Positions 1-12,606 of a stretch of 64,000 bases of DNA are shown here, one piece after another. A program made the translations under genes and the position numbers. The notes under the pieces were generated by a model. It saw only the letters and a list, made by a program, of their open reading frames with translations. It ran no database searches and had not been told where the DNA came from. Numbering within the stretch: the stretch's first letter is position 1; every line of letters begins with the position of its first letter. The stretch comes from Haliclystus octoradiatus (Eukaryota > Cnidaria > Staurozoa > Stauromedusae > Haliclystidae). The stretch spans positions 16,309,807-16,373,806 of the forward strand of contig OU744453.1 in the NCBI GenBank assembly GCA_916610825.1, read 5' to 3'.

Positions 1-1344
1 TTTTTTTTAAAGTTTATTTTCTTAGTTGTTCTATGCGCTGTTGGCAGTTTCGGAGAGGAAGAAGGTTCAAGGCAGAAAAGAGGAGTCATAACTGATTTAC
101 TTGTTGGAAGGGTAAGAAAGATTCAAACCCCCTTGAATGAAAATGTCTAATGAAATACTCAATCAAATAAATTATCTGATCAGAATCTTCAAATCTATAT
201 ACAATTGAGGATAAATGACAAGTAGTTTTATGTTTTTATTCACAACCTTTTGGCTTTGCACTTAAACCATTCCCAAGCTGAAATTATATAAAAACCAGAT
301 AACAATGTTCTAGAGTCTGTTTTATTAGAAAAACTCAACGTTTAGGCCTGAACATTTTCTAGAGCGAAAGAAGTTTAATTTGATTAAGTTAACTTTAATA
401 TTTTAAATAATTTATCTCTTAGGAATAAATAAGAAATAAATAAATTATTTACAGTATAAAAGCTAACTTAATCAAATTAAATTCCTTTCACTCTCGAAAA
501 TGGTCACTGATGAAATCCGAAACGTTTGATTTTTTCAAAAATTACTATTGTGCTTGATTTTAATATAATTTCAACTTGGAAATGCATTCAGTGCAAAGCC
601 GAAATGATGATAATAAAAACATCAAATTACTTACGTTGTCATCTACAAGTTATCATCAGGAAACGTGACATTGTATATAGCGAGAACTGGTACTAGAAAA
701 GTTTCAATTGAACAGTGAAGTTGATCTTGAGTGTGTGTGTGTGTGTTATTTTTACTCGTTACCAAAATGAGCATTTCCAGCTAGTTTAACATTATTGATA
801 TGAATCTAAACCATAACAGTATAACAACTAAAAGTAATAAACAATATTAATAATAATAATAACAATAATAACAATAATAACAAATTAAAATAATAGTAAC
901 AATAATATTATATTTAATAATAATATTTAATAACAAATATGATAGTAATATATACGACAAATAGTAATAAATACGACTAATAGTAATAAATTTATCAGAT
1001 ATTTATATTTGCTTCAAATAGTTTCACGCCTCTGTGGTGATCATCAGGCAATTTAATCTATCAATCACAATAAATTTTTTGTCGTTGACTTATCATTATA
1101 AAGGCAACGAACACTATTGAAACAGCAAAGACAACACAGTATTTCAAATATTATTGTTTTCTTTTAATGATTTAATAATCCTTCATTGTTTGTTTTAAAC
1201 TTTTGTTTGCTTGTTTTTCTGTTGCAGAAATGTCAATCAGACTCCGATTGCAGCACAGAAGAGTGTTGCACAAAAGTTGTCGGCACAAGCAATCGATGCC
1301 GATCTCGCTTATCAGAGGGCACACCGTGTTCCTTTTTCTTCGAG
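1..1344 (+). CDS. Secreted Cys-rich protein, partial (Dickkopf/prokineticin/colipase-like)
   Basis: Two exons are visible: 1-111 (open at the window edge, ending in a GG|GTAAG donor) and 1228-1344 (after a TTTCTGTTGCAG acceptor, ending in GAG|GTAATT), both phase 0. Exon 1 encodes a hydrophobic signal-peptide core (FIFLVVLCAVGSFG) and then acidic residues and a dibasic site, RQKR, that resembles a furin cleavage site. Exon 2 encodes a Cys cluster, C-x5-D-x-DC-x5-CC, then a further C and an EGTPC turn. This spacing recalls the first half of the Dickkopf, prokineticin and colipase fold, which are small secreted ligands or cofactors. The start codon lies upstream of the window, and later exons were not recognised between 1345 and about 2300. 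Exon calls are reasonably secure; the family assignment is tentative because only six cysteines are visible. Confidence 0.55.
205..662. repeat. Foldback (long inverted repeat) element in intron 1
   Basis: The segment folds on itself around about 440. Stretches such as TTAATTTGATTAAGTTAACTTT (left) and AAAGCTAACTTAATCAAATT (right) pair, as do GGCTTTGCACTTAAACCATT on the left and the complement of AATGCATTCAGTGCAAAGCC on the right. Arms are about 210 bp and imperfect. No open frame is present. It is probably a non-autonomous foldback or MITE insertion in the intron of the Cys-rich gene. Confidence 0.6.
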
Positions 1345-2308
1345 GTAATTAAGGGTTAATAACAAACAGGTGATGAGTACGGGTTGACGACTCAGTCAAC
1401 ATTTACCAATTTGGTCGGTATTAGCAACGTCATTTCTGATTGACCGTAGTGCAGGCTACATCGGAGACTGTGTGAAACGAGGGTTCCAGTTTGAATCCTC
1501 TTCAAAGGAATATTTCAGTTTGTTAATGTAACTCTGTTTCTCAACAATTTCCAAGGTTGGCAATGGTTGTTATACCAAATGAACGATGTGATCGATGAAA
1601 CAGTAGAATAGGAGCTCATGCGATCAATGTTGACTATCAACTAGTGCTGACCATGAAATTTTATCATTAACATAGCATTTTAATATTGATGTCCTGACAG
1701 GCTTATAGTTTGTTCTCTTCCTCCTTCTGTTTTGTACAGACAAGAATAAAATGTACTTTTTCAACGATATTGATTTTGCAGCTTTACGCTTCAAAAATCT
1801 AATTACACTGGAGCTCTATCCCCGAGAATATATAAAAATAGAAACATTAATTGCTGTACTTCTGTCTCTGTGATTTCTCCAAATCGAATGAATTTTAACA
1901 TCTACAACCGGGATCTACAATAAGTAATGCTGCACACGTTCATTCTAACCAAGCAATGAAGTCAATGGTAGCTATGACGTGCATATAATTGAGATTTTGT
2001 CACATTTTTCTTATGATAGGAGCTCGTCAAACGTGTTCATCGCTTCTGTCCATGTCAAACTCATTTATCATGTGATCATACTAGAACAATACTTGGTGTT
2101 TACAAGCTGTATCAATGCTCAAAAAAGCCATAGAGTTAACGCAGATGCAGACATCAACTACATCTCTTCTGATTTAATTACGACTTGAATTAGAATGAAA
2201 AATGTTTAATTATATAATCTGATTGTTTGAGATGTAATTCTAGTATTTAAATAAAATGTAGAATATATACGATTGATTGTGCACAATGCACATGTATTAC
2301 TTTTCACC
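1345..2308. other. Intron or intergenic, no recognised feature
   Basis: AT-rich sequence after the second exon of the Cys-rich gene. It may contain further exons or the 3' UTR of that gene, but nothing with convincing splice sites and Cys pattern was found. A weak B-box-like stretch near 1480-1500 could be a decayed SINE. Confidence 0.3.
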
Positions 2309-2542
2309 CTGGGGGTAACTCCAGCTCTTTAACGACGGCGAAGGGTCCCACTTTGGAAAAAGGTAAAGTCCCCAAAAAGTTACAAAAATTCTGTTGATGC
2401 TACCCAAAAAGTTCTAGCAGGTTGACTGATTTAGGTAAATACACAGAAATGATGCAAATTTTTTCAAAAATTCTTGAAAAAGTCAAAAATAGGATAGTGG
2501 CACGTCCCCGTATAGAGCCATCCTAGTGGAGTTACCCCCGGG
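2309..2542. repeat. MITE, GGGGGTAACTCC family, copy 1 (internally deleted)
   Basis: Starts GGGGGTAACTCCAGCTCTTT and ends with the inverted form, GTGGAGTTACCCCCGGG. The interior contains the family's characteristic repeated phrase, ACCCAAAAAG, and the stretch TTCTTGAAAAAGTCAAAAAT, shared with copies at 36153, 38658, 48774 and 57361. This copy lacks part of the right half. Confidence 0.7.
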
Positions 2543-2826
2543 ACTTTTCATTGATCTTATAATAGACGCGAATGAATAAACGTTTACTGGTTAACAGAGG
2601 CAGATTCGATTGCAAACACAACCATGATAATAAAAATGTTACCGTTCACAAATCTTAGATAATTGGTGATAAATGCGAAGTTCTGTATGTGTAAGTGTGT
2701 GTGGTCCCATTTTCTGCTGTTTTCTAATTCGGGTTTCACGTAAAGCCCCAGCTAAATGAAGGCAACATCTGCTCAACATTTTCTCAACATCAATGTAGAA
2801 CTCGTGTAGAGAACATGTTGGGCTCA

Positions 2827-2998
2827 TTTAGCCACCCCAGCCCATCTGCTCTACAAGTGCTCCACACGGCTCAACATTGTAGAGCGGATGTTGAGCAAAT
2901 GTTGGATTAATTTAGCCACCCCAGCCCATCTGCTCTACAAGTACTCCACACGGATCAACATTGTAGAGCGGATGTTGATCAAATGTTTCGCTCATTTA
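2827..2998. repeat. 84-bp tandem repeat, two full units plus flanks
   Basis: TTTAGCCACCCCAGCCCATC recurs at 2827 and 2911, and TTTAGCCACCCC again at 2995, giving an 84-bp period. Each unit contains an internal inverted repeat (GCTCAACAT..ATGTTGAGC), and diverged half-units extend left to about 2765. The second unit carries matched changes on both sides of its hairpin (GATCAACAT..ATGTTGATC), a compensating substitution. Confidence 0.8.
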
Positions 2999-3250
2999 GC
3001 CACCCCCAAAATGCTCAACATTATGCGGACACTCTGCTACTGATCTACCAGTCACTTTAATGACATAATGTACAGTCTTATCATGTGGCTGAATCACTGT
3101 TGTTGTTGGTTTATTTGCCAAAAAATATAATATTGACTGGAATATAAAGGAAAGCTTGACTTTCACTTACATATATCCTTTAAATACAAATGGTATTAAA
3201 AGTAGAAAAAAAGTTGTTAATTAATTGAATATAGTTCATACATAATAATA

Positions 3251-4318
3251 CTAATAGACTTTGCATAAAGCACTTAAATCTTGTTCATCCAATTTTGATT
3301 TAAAGGATCGTAATGTTTTACTTGTGACAGTATGTTCGGGTAAACCATTCCACCACGGAATTACTCGATTAACGAATTGAAATTTGGTGACATTTAGCTT
3401 ACATGATAGCGTGTTTGTTGGCTGTAGCTTTAAGGAATTACCTCGCATTGAGTATTTATTCTTAGAAAAATTACAGAATTCTGTTACATTTAAATCTACG
3501 AGGTTGTTTATAATTTTGAACATCATAATAAGATCTTGTTTTATTCGTCTTAATTCTAAAGAACTAATGCCAAGATAAACTAAACGATCTTGATAAGCTT
3601 GTCCGTAAACATGATTGACGTGGCATATATGCCTAGTGAAGGTTCGTTGCACCTTTTCAATGTTCATAATGTCTTTTGTTAAATAAGGGGACCATACTGG
3701 AGACACAGATTCCAAAAGTGGTCTTACGTATACGTTGTACGCTTTAGTTAAAATAAAAGGATCTCTACTTGTGAAACATTTTCTTATTAAATATGACCTA
3801 GATTTTGCTTTTGCTGCAATCATACCACAATGTGCTGAGGATTTGAAATCTGCAGTAAACAATACTCCTAAATCTTTGATCCTTTCCACGGATTTCTACT
3901 CTTTTCCTTCCAAGTTAAACACTTTTCGAGGCACTTTATTATTTCCGAAAGAAAATACGCAACATTTGTGTAAGGCGAGTCGTAACTGCCATGTTAAACC
4001 CATGCTACCACCTTGTCTAGTGTTTGCTGGAGATTGCAATTTTGGTCAGCTCGTGCAGTAAAGATCTTTGCATCATCTGCAAACAATTTGATATGGCAAT
4101 CTTCTTCAAGGCAGCTTACAATGTCATTAATAAATAATATAAACAGCAGCGGGACCAGTACAGAACCCTGGGGTACACCACTGTCAACGTTTAAAGGTTT
4201 AGAGTAAATATTTTCAATGCATACAGATTGAGTGCGGCCAAGTAAAAACGAAGATATCCATTGAAGGAGCTCAAAATCTATACCATAGGCTTGTAGCGTA
4301 ACAATCAACTTCTTGTGG
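3251..4318 (-). pseudogene. LINE reverse transcriptase fragment, 5'-truncated
   Basis: On the minus strand 4318-3994 reads as the palm of a non-LTR reverse transcriptase, with the VPQGSV..PLLFILFINDI motif and the FADD catalytic box. 3889-3251 continues into the usual C-terminal extension (YNVYVRPLLE..VWSPY, then the ..RIKQDLIMMFKI.. region). The two parts are separated by a frameshift near 4000 and a stop near 3900. The family is the Jockey/CR1-like group of LINEs. The sharp loss of similarity near 4318 fits 5' truncation on insertion. It is not functional. Confidence 0.85.
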
Positions 4319-4617
4319 GATAATTATAGGGACTGTAGCTCTGAGATAATTATAGATAACAAAGGCTGTATTAGTTAACGGGATTATTTAGCTCATCAAT
4401 TTAATACGTTACACTGTATCGTGAAAACCATGTGAACGATTGCATTTCACTGTTTTTGTCAGCAAAGCATTCAATTTGCTGCATAAATATGCTGTCCGCC
4501 AACCAAAAATTTGAAGAAGTATGCCCCATTTCACATTCCTATCAAATCCACAATTCAGATTTTATATAGCATATATTGATCGCATTCTAACCTATTCTGC
4601 ACAAAACTAATGCACTA

Positions 4618-4925
4618 GCGCAGACGAGAGCCATCTATTTTTATAAGTTTGAACACGCAAGTTTTGGGGCTCGAAAACCGCAATTTTCGTTCCATTGAAA
4701 ACGAGTATTTTCTTTTGAACAAAAAGTTTTTCGAATTCATGATAATATTTCCTATTTATCATAATGATAATAGTTCAATCCCTATCCGAAACACTATAGG
4801 TTGGCGTCAGGAAGGGCATCCAACTATCAAACACTTCAAATTACTAACAAATTAACCAACCACCCCTGTGAAAAAAGCTTACCCAGTTTGTGGATAAATG
4901 ATAAAAAAAAAAAGAAAAAATGGAA
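4618..4925 (+). repeat. Dispersed repeat fragment plus SINE-2 tail
   Basis: 4618-4760 (GAGCCATCTATTT.. to AACAAAAAGTTTTTCGAATT) is a partial relative of the TIR MITE at 23731-23998. 4798-4925 begins GGTTGGCGTCAGGAAGGGCA and ends in an A-rich tail. It matches the 3' half of the tRNA-derived SINE found at 8500-8704 and 19563-19745, but has lost the tRNA-like head. Confidence 0.65.
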
Positions 4926-5049
4926 CAATATAGAGAAAGATAGAAACGCTTGGAAGGCTCAACAATTAAACCATGCATCACTGTATTTAATTCGTTTACA
5001 CACATTTTCAGGCATATAAATCGGTGTTTATATCCTGATAAGTATTTAA

Positions 5050-7504
5050 TTATCCACGGCGAAGAGATTTCATTTGAAAACCCAAATCATGTTCATCTCC
5101 ATCAGTTCGCATTGACTGTCCTGGTTGCAAAACAGCTCCACGCATGAAATTCTCAAGAATATGAGCTTGACCTGATTCTATAGTATTCAATTTGAATAAA
5201 CGTCGTGCTCTGCGTGGGACTTTGTTGAAGAAGAGACGAGGTATTCTTCGAAGTTTATTGGAAGATTTTGCTAGAAGTATAGATTGAGACAAATTGAATT
5301 ACAATTGTATACCAGCTAGCAATGCATATAGTTAATATCTTGATCCTCCATGCTCATGTAATATATATATATATATATGGGATGAAAACAAGGATAATAA
5401 TTTAAGCACGCTTCATATTAAGACATTAAGAGAAATTCCATGTAGCTTATAGGAAACTGGACACCAATTGCTTTACATTATAACTTGCATAAGTTTTTAT
5501 TTGTAAACATGCACTTGACTTTCTTACCCATAGGTTAATGTTTCTGAAATTTTCATTTGTGATCTCAAATCGAACTGCAAGATCGAATGCGTTTTCGAAA
5601 CTGGCTAAGTTATCGATTTAGTTCATATATGGTGTTTGGAGCCATAGCTCTATACAATCAGATTGATTGAATCAATTTCGTTATAACACAATGATATTGT
5701 ATGTAGTGGATTGTTTATATCTACTGTCCTACAAAACATATTTCCTCTGTTAATTGCAAAGCTTCCGTTTGTAATCACGTATACCTTGTAATGTGAACCA
5801 GTATCTGTAATGCATTATTAAAATTAACTGGTGACCTTTGAATATGCACTAATTCTCTATACTACTTGTGATTTGAAAAATGGCATTTACTTTTCAACTT
5901 TGATCCCAAAGGGCGCGATGGTCAATGGTATGCCTTTAAGTCTCTTCATACACGTCTACCCTTTGTGGCGACAACATCTATTTAGCAAAGCTGGTCCACC
6001 TTCAAATAAAGGCTCTGTTAAATACGGTTTAATGAACCATTCATAAATCCTCTCCCTGTCATAGATTCATTCCACCCACTACAATATATCTAAAAATAAT
6101 ATCAGGTACTGAGTTGTAGATGTCCAATTTAGATAGCTAAAAAGAACTTAATTCAATCGCAGGATTGTGGTTCTATAAAGGACTTCTGAATATAAAAGCA
6201 CATGCATGATTGTAAATTTATAAACATCACATCTCAAAATGTATAAACTTTCCATAGAAATATTTGATGGATGAAAATGGTTGTAATGGTTTATATACCT
6301 TTGAGTTTTTTCCTTGTACGACGTGCATGATTTGCAGTTGGTTCTGCATAGGTAACACTGATACGACCTGGTAACTTTTTCAAATCAATCAAGTGCCTTG
6401 GGAGATATTTGAGTCTAAGCAACTTTCGTCTTGATTTTCTAAAGCTGGCATATTTGTTTCGTCGACTTTTTCTTTGCCACTCATCCCATATTTGATCAAC
6501 ATATGCATGATGAAGTAGGAATTCTGGAGCTTCAGCGGAGTTTTCGGTGCACATTGTTCCACCTTAATTAAAAATACTATTAATCAAATAATTATTGAAT
6601 CTAAAGCATAAAATAAACTCAATTTGAATTATATCATTGCACTTGAGTCTTTTTTGGATGAGGGAATTAAGGTAGCTTACTAAAACAGATGGTGAGGGGA
6701 CGTCACAGGAAAATGTTAAATCTTGAAATTGCTTGTTTGAAGTATCTTTCAATTGTTTTGTGCCAAAACTGAAAGATGTTTCGTATTAAGAAAAAATGTC
6801 TTGAAGCAAACTGTATTTTGCATGGAAACCTCTCAAGAGTTATTTTTCCTAAACCAAGTCGAGATTCAAATTTGGACATGAAAAATCCTTTTTGATTGAA
6901 ACAATATATTTTTTTTGCTCCGTTTCGAACTTACCTATAAGGCAATGCACGTCATCATGTAAATTTGCTCTTAAAGATAATTCAAAGTCTTTGAATCTTC
7001 TCATTTTCAATACTTCAGCCACAGCAACTTCATCGGGTGTTTTACCGTAAAACTCTCTCTTGAGGCATCTATTTTGATACTTCCAGCGAGATCGCGTAGA
7101 AAATATTCCAGATTGGACACACCCACCTCCTCTTCGACCATTTCCTCCAAAACCGTTTGAGCCTGTTGCCCATATACTTCTACGGGACCAAGGATCATGC
7201 GATCTAAGACTCCATGCCCAGTAAGGTACTGTGACACTGCAATCAACTTTCTGTAAGAGATTTTCAAATTCAAGTAGGTACCATCGATGCCATGGGAGAA
7301 ATTCTTGAGCAGAATGAATTCTAGAATTGAAAAGTCTCCGGTGCAGTTTAATGAGATTGACATATGCTCGTTTGTATTTACGATGAACAGAAAGTCTTTT
7401 GTATGCACGTAAGTATCGAGTTTGTTCGGATCTAGTCATTGAGGTGAATTCTTTACGGACACGTTTGCATGTTCTTCCTTTTCGACACGAGCATTGCCCA
7501 TTCA
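5050..7504 (-). CDS. Tyrosinase, secreted type (gene 1), first exon not found
   Basis: Type-3 copper enzyme that oxidises tyrosine or o-diphenols to quinones. Three minus-strand exons join in phase: 7504-6935 (acceptor TCTTCTTTTGCAG, donor TATAG|GTAAG), 6562-6299 (264 nt) and 5270-5050 (stop TAA), giving 351 residues after an unseen signal-peptide exon. CuA histidines are in KLHRR, SRIHS and FLPWHRWY; CuB histidines are in NLHDDVH and FLLHHAYVDQIWDEWQ, and the intron between them sits just after HCLIG. A Cys-rich linker (CSCRKGRTC) precedes the domain. The last exon is a basic tail homologous to that of gene 3. Unlike gene 3, the CuA region is not split by an intron. A LINE fragment at 7538-7872 lies about 35 nt upstream of the first exon's acceptor, in the intron. 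Substrate is not determinable. Confidence 0.9.
5271..6298 (-). other. Intron of tyrosinase gene 1
   Basis: AT-rich intron between the third Cu-binding exon and the C-terminal exon. It holds a short (TA)n run near 5360 and no recognised coding or repeat element. Confidence 0.7.
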
Positions 7505-7537
7505 CTGCAAAAGAAGATATATCGAGAGATACACCAA

Positions 7538-8050
7538 CCAATACCGAGAAAAGGCTTGATCAATCGAAATCTTGCTAAACTTAGGAAACTTTTCCCCTCT
7601 GCTTCTGCTATTGCTCACCAACGTCATATGTCTTTTTTAGGTCACATCGAAAGATCAAAGACGTATGCCCCGCAACCGCTGCATGACATCCTCCATCGGC
7701 AACCGGAGGAAATGTTTGGGCGGGGCTATGGGCATGTAGTATCTTTTCATAATGTTTTGTATCGTGAATTGTCTTATTTACAAGTTTCTTTGTCAGCTAT
7801 GTATGACCGTGATTTGTGGCGCTCTATGTGTAGCAAATATGTTAGGCTTAAGAGGGACGGAACATTCCTATAATGTGACTGTCTATACTAGTACCTAATA
7901 TGTGTAGAAACTAGTTTATTATGTTAGTTGTCATGGTAATTTGTCATTTACGTCATCATTTGTCATCACTATAGTCAGCTTGTCTAATTGTCACACTGTC
8001 ACACTGTCACGGTCATAGCTCCTGTCATATTGTTATTTCACTAATGACAT
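7538..8050 (+). pseudogene. LINE 3' fragment (C-terminus and 3' tail)
   Basis: 7538-7872 encodes the C-terminal end typical of LINE ORF2 proteins (RHMSFLGHIERSKTY.. and a closing YDRDLWRSM), ending at a TAA at 7871. It is followed by a TGTCA-rich tail (repeated TGTCA/TCACACTGTCAC to about 8050) that may be the element's 3' UTR. It is 5'-truncated and lies in opposite orientation to tyrosinase gene 1, inside its presumed first intron. Confidence 0.65.
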
Positions 8051-8499
8051 AACCATGTTACCATACTATACAATACTAAGTATATTATTAAAATATTGCA
8101 GTCATTGCTGTGTTTCAACCACATTCGATCTATACTTCCCATCCACTGTACGAGTTGGGACAGTAGACCACGGCGTTGTGAATAGATTGTTCAATAATAT
8201 GCTCTTAGTTTTCTATGGTCTACTCTCTTTGTTGGCTATTTTGTATAATCTCAAACGGACATTCACAATACAATCTTCTCAATTATAGGTTTACTATAAT
8301 ATAAAAGGAATCAGTATCCTCACATTTTATTTTGTCATATCAAATTTGAGTCTACTTTGAAAGTTGTATCTATTAACGAATGTTCTATTCCAGATTCTAG
8401 CTTCGACCCTTCCTATGTCAGGATTTCATTTACACAATAAGTTGAAATAAGATAACTCCTGCACTGAGATGTGTTTTCATTTTTTTTTCTTTTTTTTTT

Positions 8500-8704
8500 T
8501 TGTATTTATCATTTTTCCACGAACCGGGTAAGCTTACAACTTTTTTTCACCAGGGTGGTTGGTTAATTTGTTAGTACTTTGAAGCTTGTGTGCGTTTAAT
8601 AGCCGGATGCCCTTCCTGACGCCAACCTATAGTGCTTCGGACAGGGATTGAACCCGAGACCCTGCGGGCCGTGGTCCAACACCCTAGCCACTACACCAAG
8701 GCCG
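8500..8704 (-). repeat. tRNA-derived SINE, family 2
   Basis: On the minus strand the element starts GCGGCCTTGGTGTAGTGGCT (A-box-like) and has GGGTTCAATCCC (B-box). It then continues with GGCGTCAGGAAGGGCATCCG, a conserved 3' body, and an A-rich end. The GAAGGGCATCC phrase is shared with several invertebrate and fish SINE/LINE tails. Other copies lie at 4798 (tail), 19563 and 35345. Confidence 0.8.
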
Positions 8705-8973
8705 CACTTTAAATTTGCTGTACTTTTGCCGCACTACCATTGGTCCTTTTATGCATCTTATCAACTCGAAGCTATCATAATACGTCTAAAAGTAATGTTT
8801 CAAATTTTTAATTTTCTTATTCGTTGTGATACTGTCAATTGTCGTATATATAGGGCGATAGTGTGCCAAATATTATTATTGATTGAATGGGTTGTTATTT
8901 CTGCATAACAGCATATCAATGTGAATTACATACAGAATAACTTAACATAAATTAACAAATGATTAAATAGTTT

Positions 8974-9396
8974 TTAAATAATTAAGAATTTAGATAGATT
9001 TTCGTTGGAGAGGTTATTTTTAAATTTATAAAACATAAACATGCCTGTTTCCAGGCCTAACGAGTTATATACATTTATACATCTTACAAAAAAGGTTTGA
9101 CGATGGCGAGTTGAATGCGCCATTGGCACAACAAATAGACCATGTGGAGTGACAGTAATATGGTTACTGGAGTCAATATCCACAAAACTATTAATAAATT
9201 TATAACAGAATAATAGGTCAGCAATCAATCTTCTACTTTCAAGTGTTTCGATATTCAAATTAACGATGCGTTCTTTATAAATTAAATCGTATTGATACAG
9301 CAATGGTTTACAAAAATTATTGCTTGTGATAGATTTGTATTCATATTCGTTGTTAATTTTAATTTGACTTTTTTTGATAACAACAATATAGTACAA
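8974..9396 (-). pseudogene. LINE C-terminal fragment
   Basis: A 140-residue minus-strand frame has the conserved LINE C-terminal pattern: a YKERIVNLNIETLESRRL segment, DLLFCYKFINSFVDID, and a final basic-hydrophobic F-K-N-L helix. Upstream sequence to about 9530 is probably the same element out of frame. A different LINE lineage from that at 3251 is likely. Confidence 0.6.
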
Positions 9397-12300
9397 TTTA
9401 AGTTTTTGTAGGTACAGCTATTATGGGATTTAAGTGAAAATAATGTTTCATATTCGTTTTTAATTGCTTGATGATCAAATGGACGTTTTAGAGAGAAAAG
9501 TATAGAACATATAAAATGCAAATTAAATTTAATTAGAAAGCGCGTTGATAGTAATTAGGAAAGCAATTAAAGGATTATAGAAACATATCTTAATTATGCA
9601 ATCAATTAACGGAAGGGGACAGATCCATTTAATATCATTAGTTATACTATTTTAATTTTGAAATCTTCTTACTTGAACAAGAAAATCCATACTTAGGGAG
9701 GGTTTTGTATCAGTTGAATAAAAATGAATTTAAAAGAAACATTGAACTTCAGTTTACAAGAACAAATCGTTATATTACTATAGCACATGCTCTACTACGT
9801 GAACGAGTGTTTATCGCTAAAACCAAAAATAACAATCAACTAAAAATAGGATTCAAAAAAATAATTTCTTTCCAATTCCTGACTATAAGAGGTTCTGCGG
9901 TGTATAGATTCATTCACAACGTGTGGAATAAATTGTAAATATTAATGAAGTTCAATATTTGTATAAGGTTATAATTGTAAATAAGGTATACTGACCTTTA
10001 GTAATGTAAATGAATAAGCAAATAGACGCAATAGCAATTAAATATTTTATGTTCATATTAATTATGAGATATAGGCATCATTAACTTTAATAGTAGTATA
10101 TAATTGGGGTTAACCAAATGAGGCTAAACAACAATTAGATAATAATGTAACAAATAATGAGTTTAATAAAACAGTTTAATTTACAACTTAAATACCATTG
10201 TTTTATCAAGTACATTATTTTGTATCTTGAGAACTTAAAATGGTTTATTATGAGTGAAATGTTGCCATATCAACAGTGAAGATAAGAGCTATTATAATAC
10301 AGAGAGTACAGATAATTTTTATCTTGGATTTAACTAAGATGCGGTTGTTAGATAATTTGCTGCGGAATTGATCTATGTTTTTGCAGTGGACCGACTTTTT
10401 AAAGCGACTACAGAACTAAATCCATGCCAAATAAAAAAGGAGGTCTAAATCTATTTAGCAGTAAATCTAGAAGCAATAAATATAAAATCCATCAACCAAG
10501 CAAGATCATCAATTGGATGAGTTTAAATCCATTAAAAGTAAGATAATGATTTAGCCTGGGACCGAAAGAGTCTTCGAAGTGCATTGCAATAACATTCATG
10601 CTCAAGATAGCTTATATGTTTATGCTCAACTAGAGTCCTTTACTTCTTCTCGTTCTGCACAGGGTATAATTCGGGGAGCATATGGTTCCGCAAGGTAAAT
10701 TGCCGTCTGTTGGCCAGGCATAGCTTTTAGCTGCTCATTGATAGCAAGCAAATACGTCTTTGTAGTCTTTTAGTAACTCTGCTTTGATGGTTTCAACAGT
10801 GTGAGATTCAATAAAAGCAAAAAGGGATTAGGTGGGCTTTTCTCTGAAATTTCTTCAAGCGGGAAAGGATGTATATGATAGGGGTTGTGATGAATTGATC
10901 TTGTTGAAATTGAAAGGCTTTGATATGCAGGTGACAGGAGATTTAAGTCCAGACAATTGAATCATGGTAGGACAAATCCAGAACTATCTGATGTGACATA
11001 AATCTTTAACAACAATTGTTTTGGTACTACTGTAGAAGCCAAACTAGAAGACGAACCTTTGTTCAAGATAGAAGTTCTAGACTACCTAACAAATCTAGAA
11101 AACTTAGGGAAACTAGAGTATGTCATCAAATAAGTAACATGAACAATTATTTTACCTACTAGCTTCCTTATGTATTATTATTATTATCTTATAATTACTG
11201 TAATTAATCTTTTTGTTTGTCTCAACTCTTAAGTATTAGCTATTTGTACCAATGTAAACGAGAATAATATGCTCATTTTGGTCAAACGCATTAAAGTAAA
11301 ATTGCACACACAATAATGGATTGGAAGATTGTTCCATAGCAGCGTAGAGGAGAGTCACTGACAGACGAAAGACGATGTTCATGTTAAGGTATTTATACCA
11401 TGTTCTAAATTTCCCATGTATTGAGTTTTATATCGCATTTGTTAACAATGTTGAGTTTTGCTTATTACTTGAAAACAGAAACAAACAAAAGATCAAATAT
11501 ATTGTAAATAGAAAAATAAAATGAATTATTAATATACTAATACTATACATATAATATTGTACCTTTAATTGCAAAAATATGTTTGCTCCGAATCGGGCAT
11601 AAATAATAATAAAAAAGTAGATAGTTTTATTGTTCTGCAGGTTACATAAAGTATACGGTTGTATAAAGCCTCGATCTTAAGGCCTCGTTTTCAAAAAATA
11701 CCAATAAGTTTTTTATATTGTCATTAAATGAAATTGGATTTGATTTACTAACGATCTATCTTATTCTATCTTGAACCCACAGTACATGGTTTCATTGGTC
11801 CGTCCAACCGATAAATGTGAACCTTTGTTGAAACCTTTCCTAAATAAGAATACTTATTTTCAGTCAAATTTCTTTACAGGCTACTTTGTTTCTTACAGAA
11901 TTTTTTTGATGATGCTATAGACAACCTAACAGGTTTTAAATTTCAAACATTTTCCGGGAGAGCATGCCCCTGGACCCCTTAAATGGATGGAGCTCAATTG
12001 ACACCAGGAACAACATATGCGGGCGTTTGAATCATGAACGTAAATAATATTCAAGAAAAGTAGGATACTGACGAGTATTTTGAATTGAATTTAATGTATT
12101 TTAAGTGACAGTTGGAGAAGCAGAGTTCAATTGAATCGGCCATGGGATGATGATAGCAATTAAGAAATCATAGATGCATATGAAGATGAATAAGTTTGAT
12201 AACCAAACAATAAAATATTTATATACCATCAAATATTTCTTAACGTCTTAAGAAAATAAACGGTATCCAAGCTTAGTGATCTTTCCACATGACTCTTTAG

Positions 12301-12606
12301 TTTATCCATGATTTTTCAAATTCACGGAAGGATCAAACATATTCATTATTAAGAGGAATTTGACAGGAAATTCATTTGTTAATTCGTTATTGATTTGACT
12401 TAAAACAAGAAGCAAGAAAGATTTTTAATTAAAATTTTTATGTGAAATTCAAGTCAGGGAGAAGCCTGCCTTTAGAAATCTGGGGTGCTCGGTCTACTAC
12501 CAAAACATAAAAATAGACGAGAAAATGAGTTGAATCTTGACGGTTTCAAAAAAATGAGGCTTAAAGGTTTTCATACCACCGCCACCAATCAATAGCTCAA
12601 ATTAAG
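9397..12606. other. AT-rich intergenic, no recognised gene
   Basis: No coding frame with recognisable homology was found. Any upstream (signal-peptide) exon of tyrosinase gene 1 should lie somewhere between 7505 and 13400 on the minus strand but could not be picked out. A 77-codon frame at 9705-9938 has no recognisable features. Confidence 0.4.

Noticed and set aside
490..515. Hammerhead ribozyme at CTGATGAAATCCGAAACG
   Set aside because: Only five bases lie between the core halves, so no stem II can form, and no cleavage triplet with stem I pairing was found.
1430..1510. SINE with B-box-like GTTTGAATCC
   Set aside because: No convincing A box and no second copy in the window.
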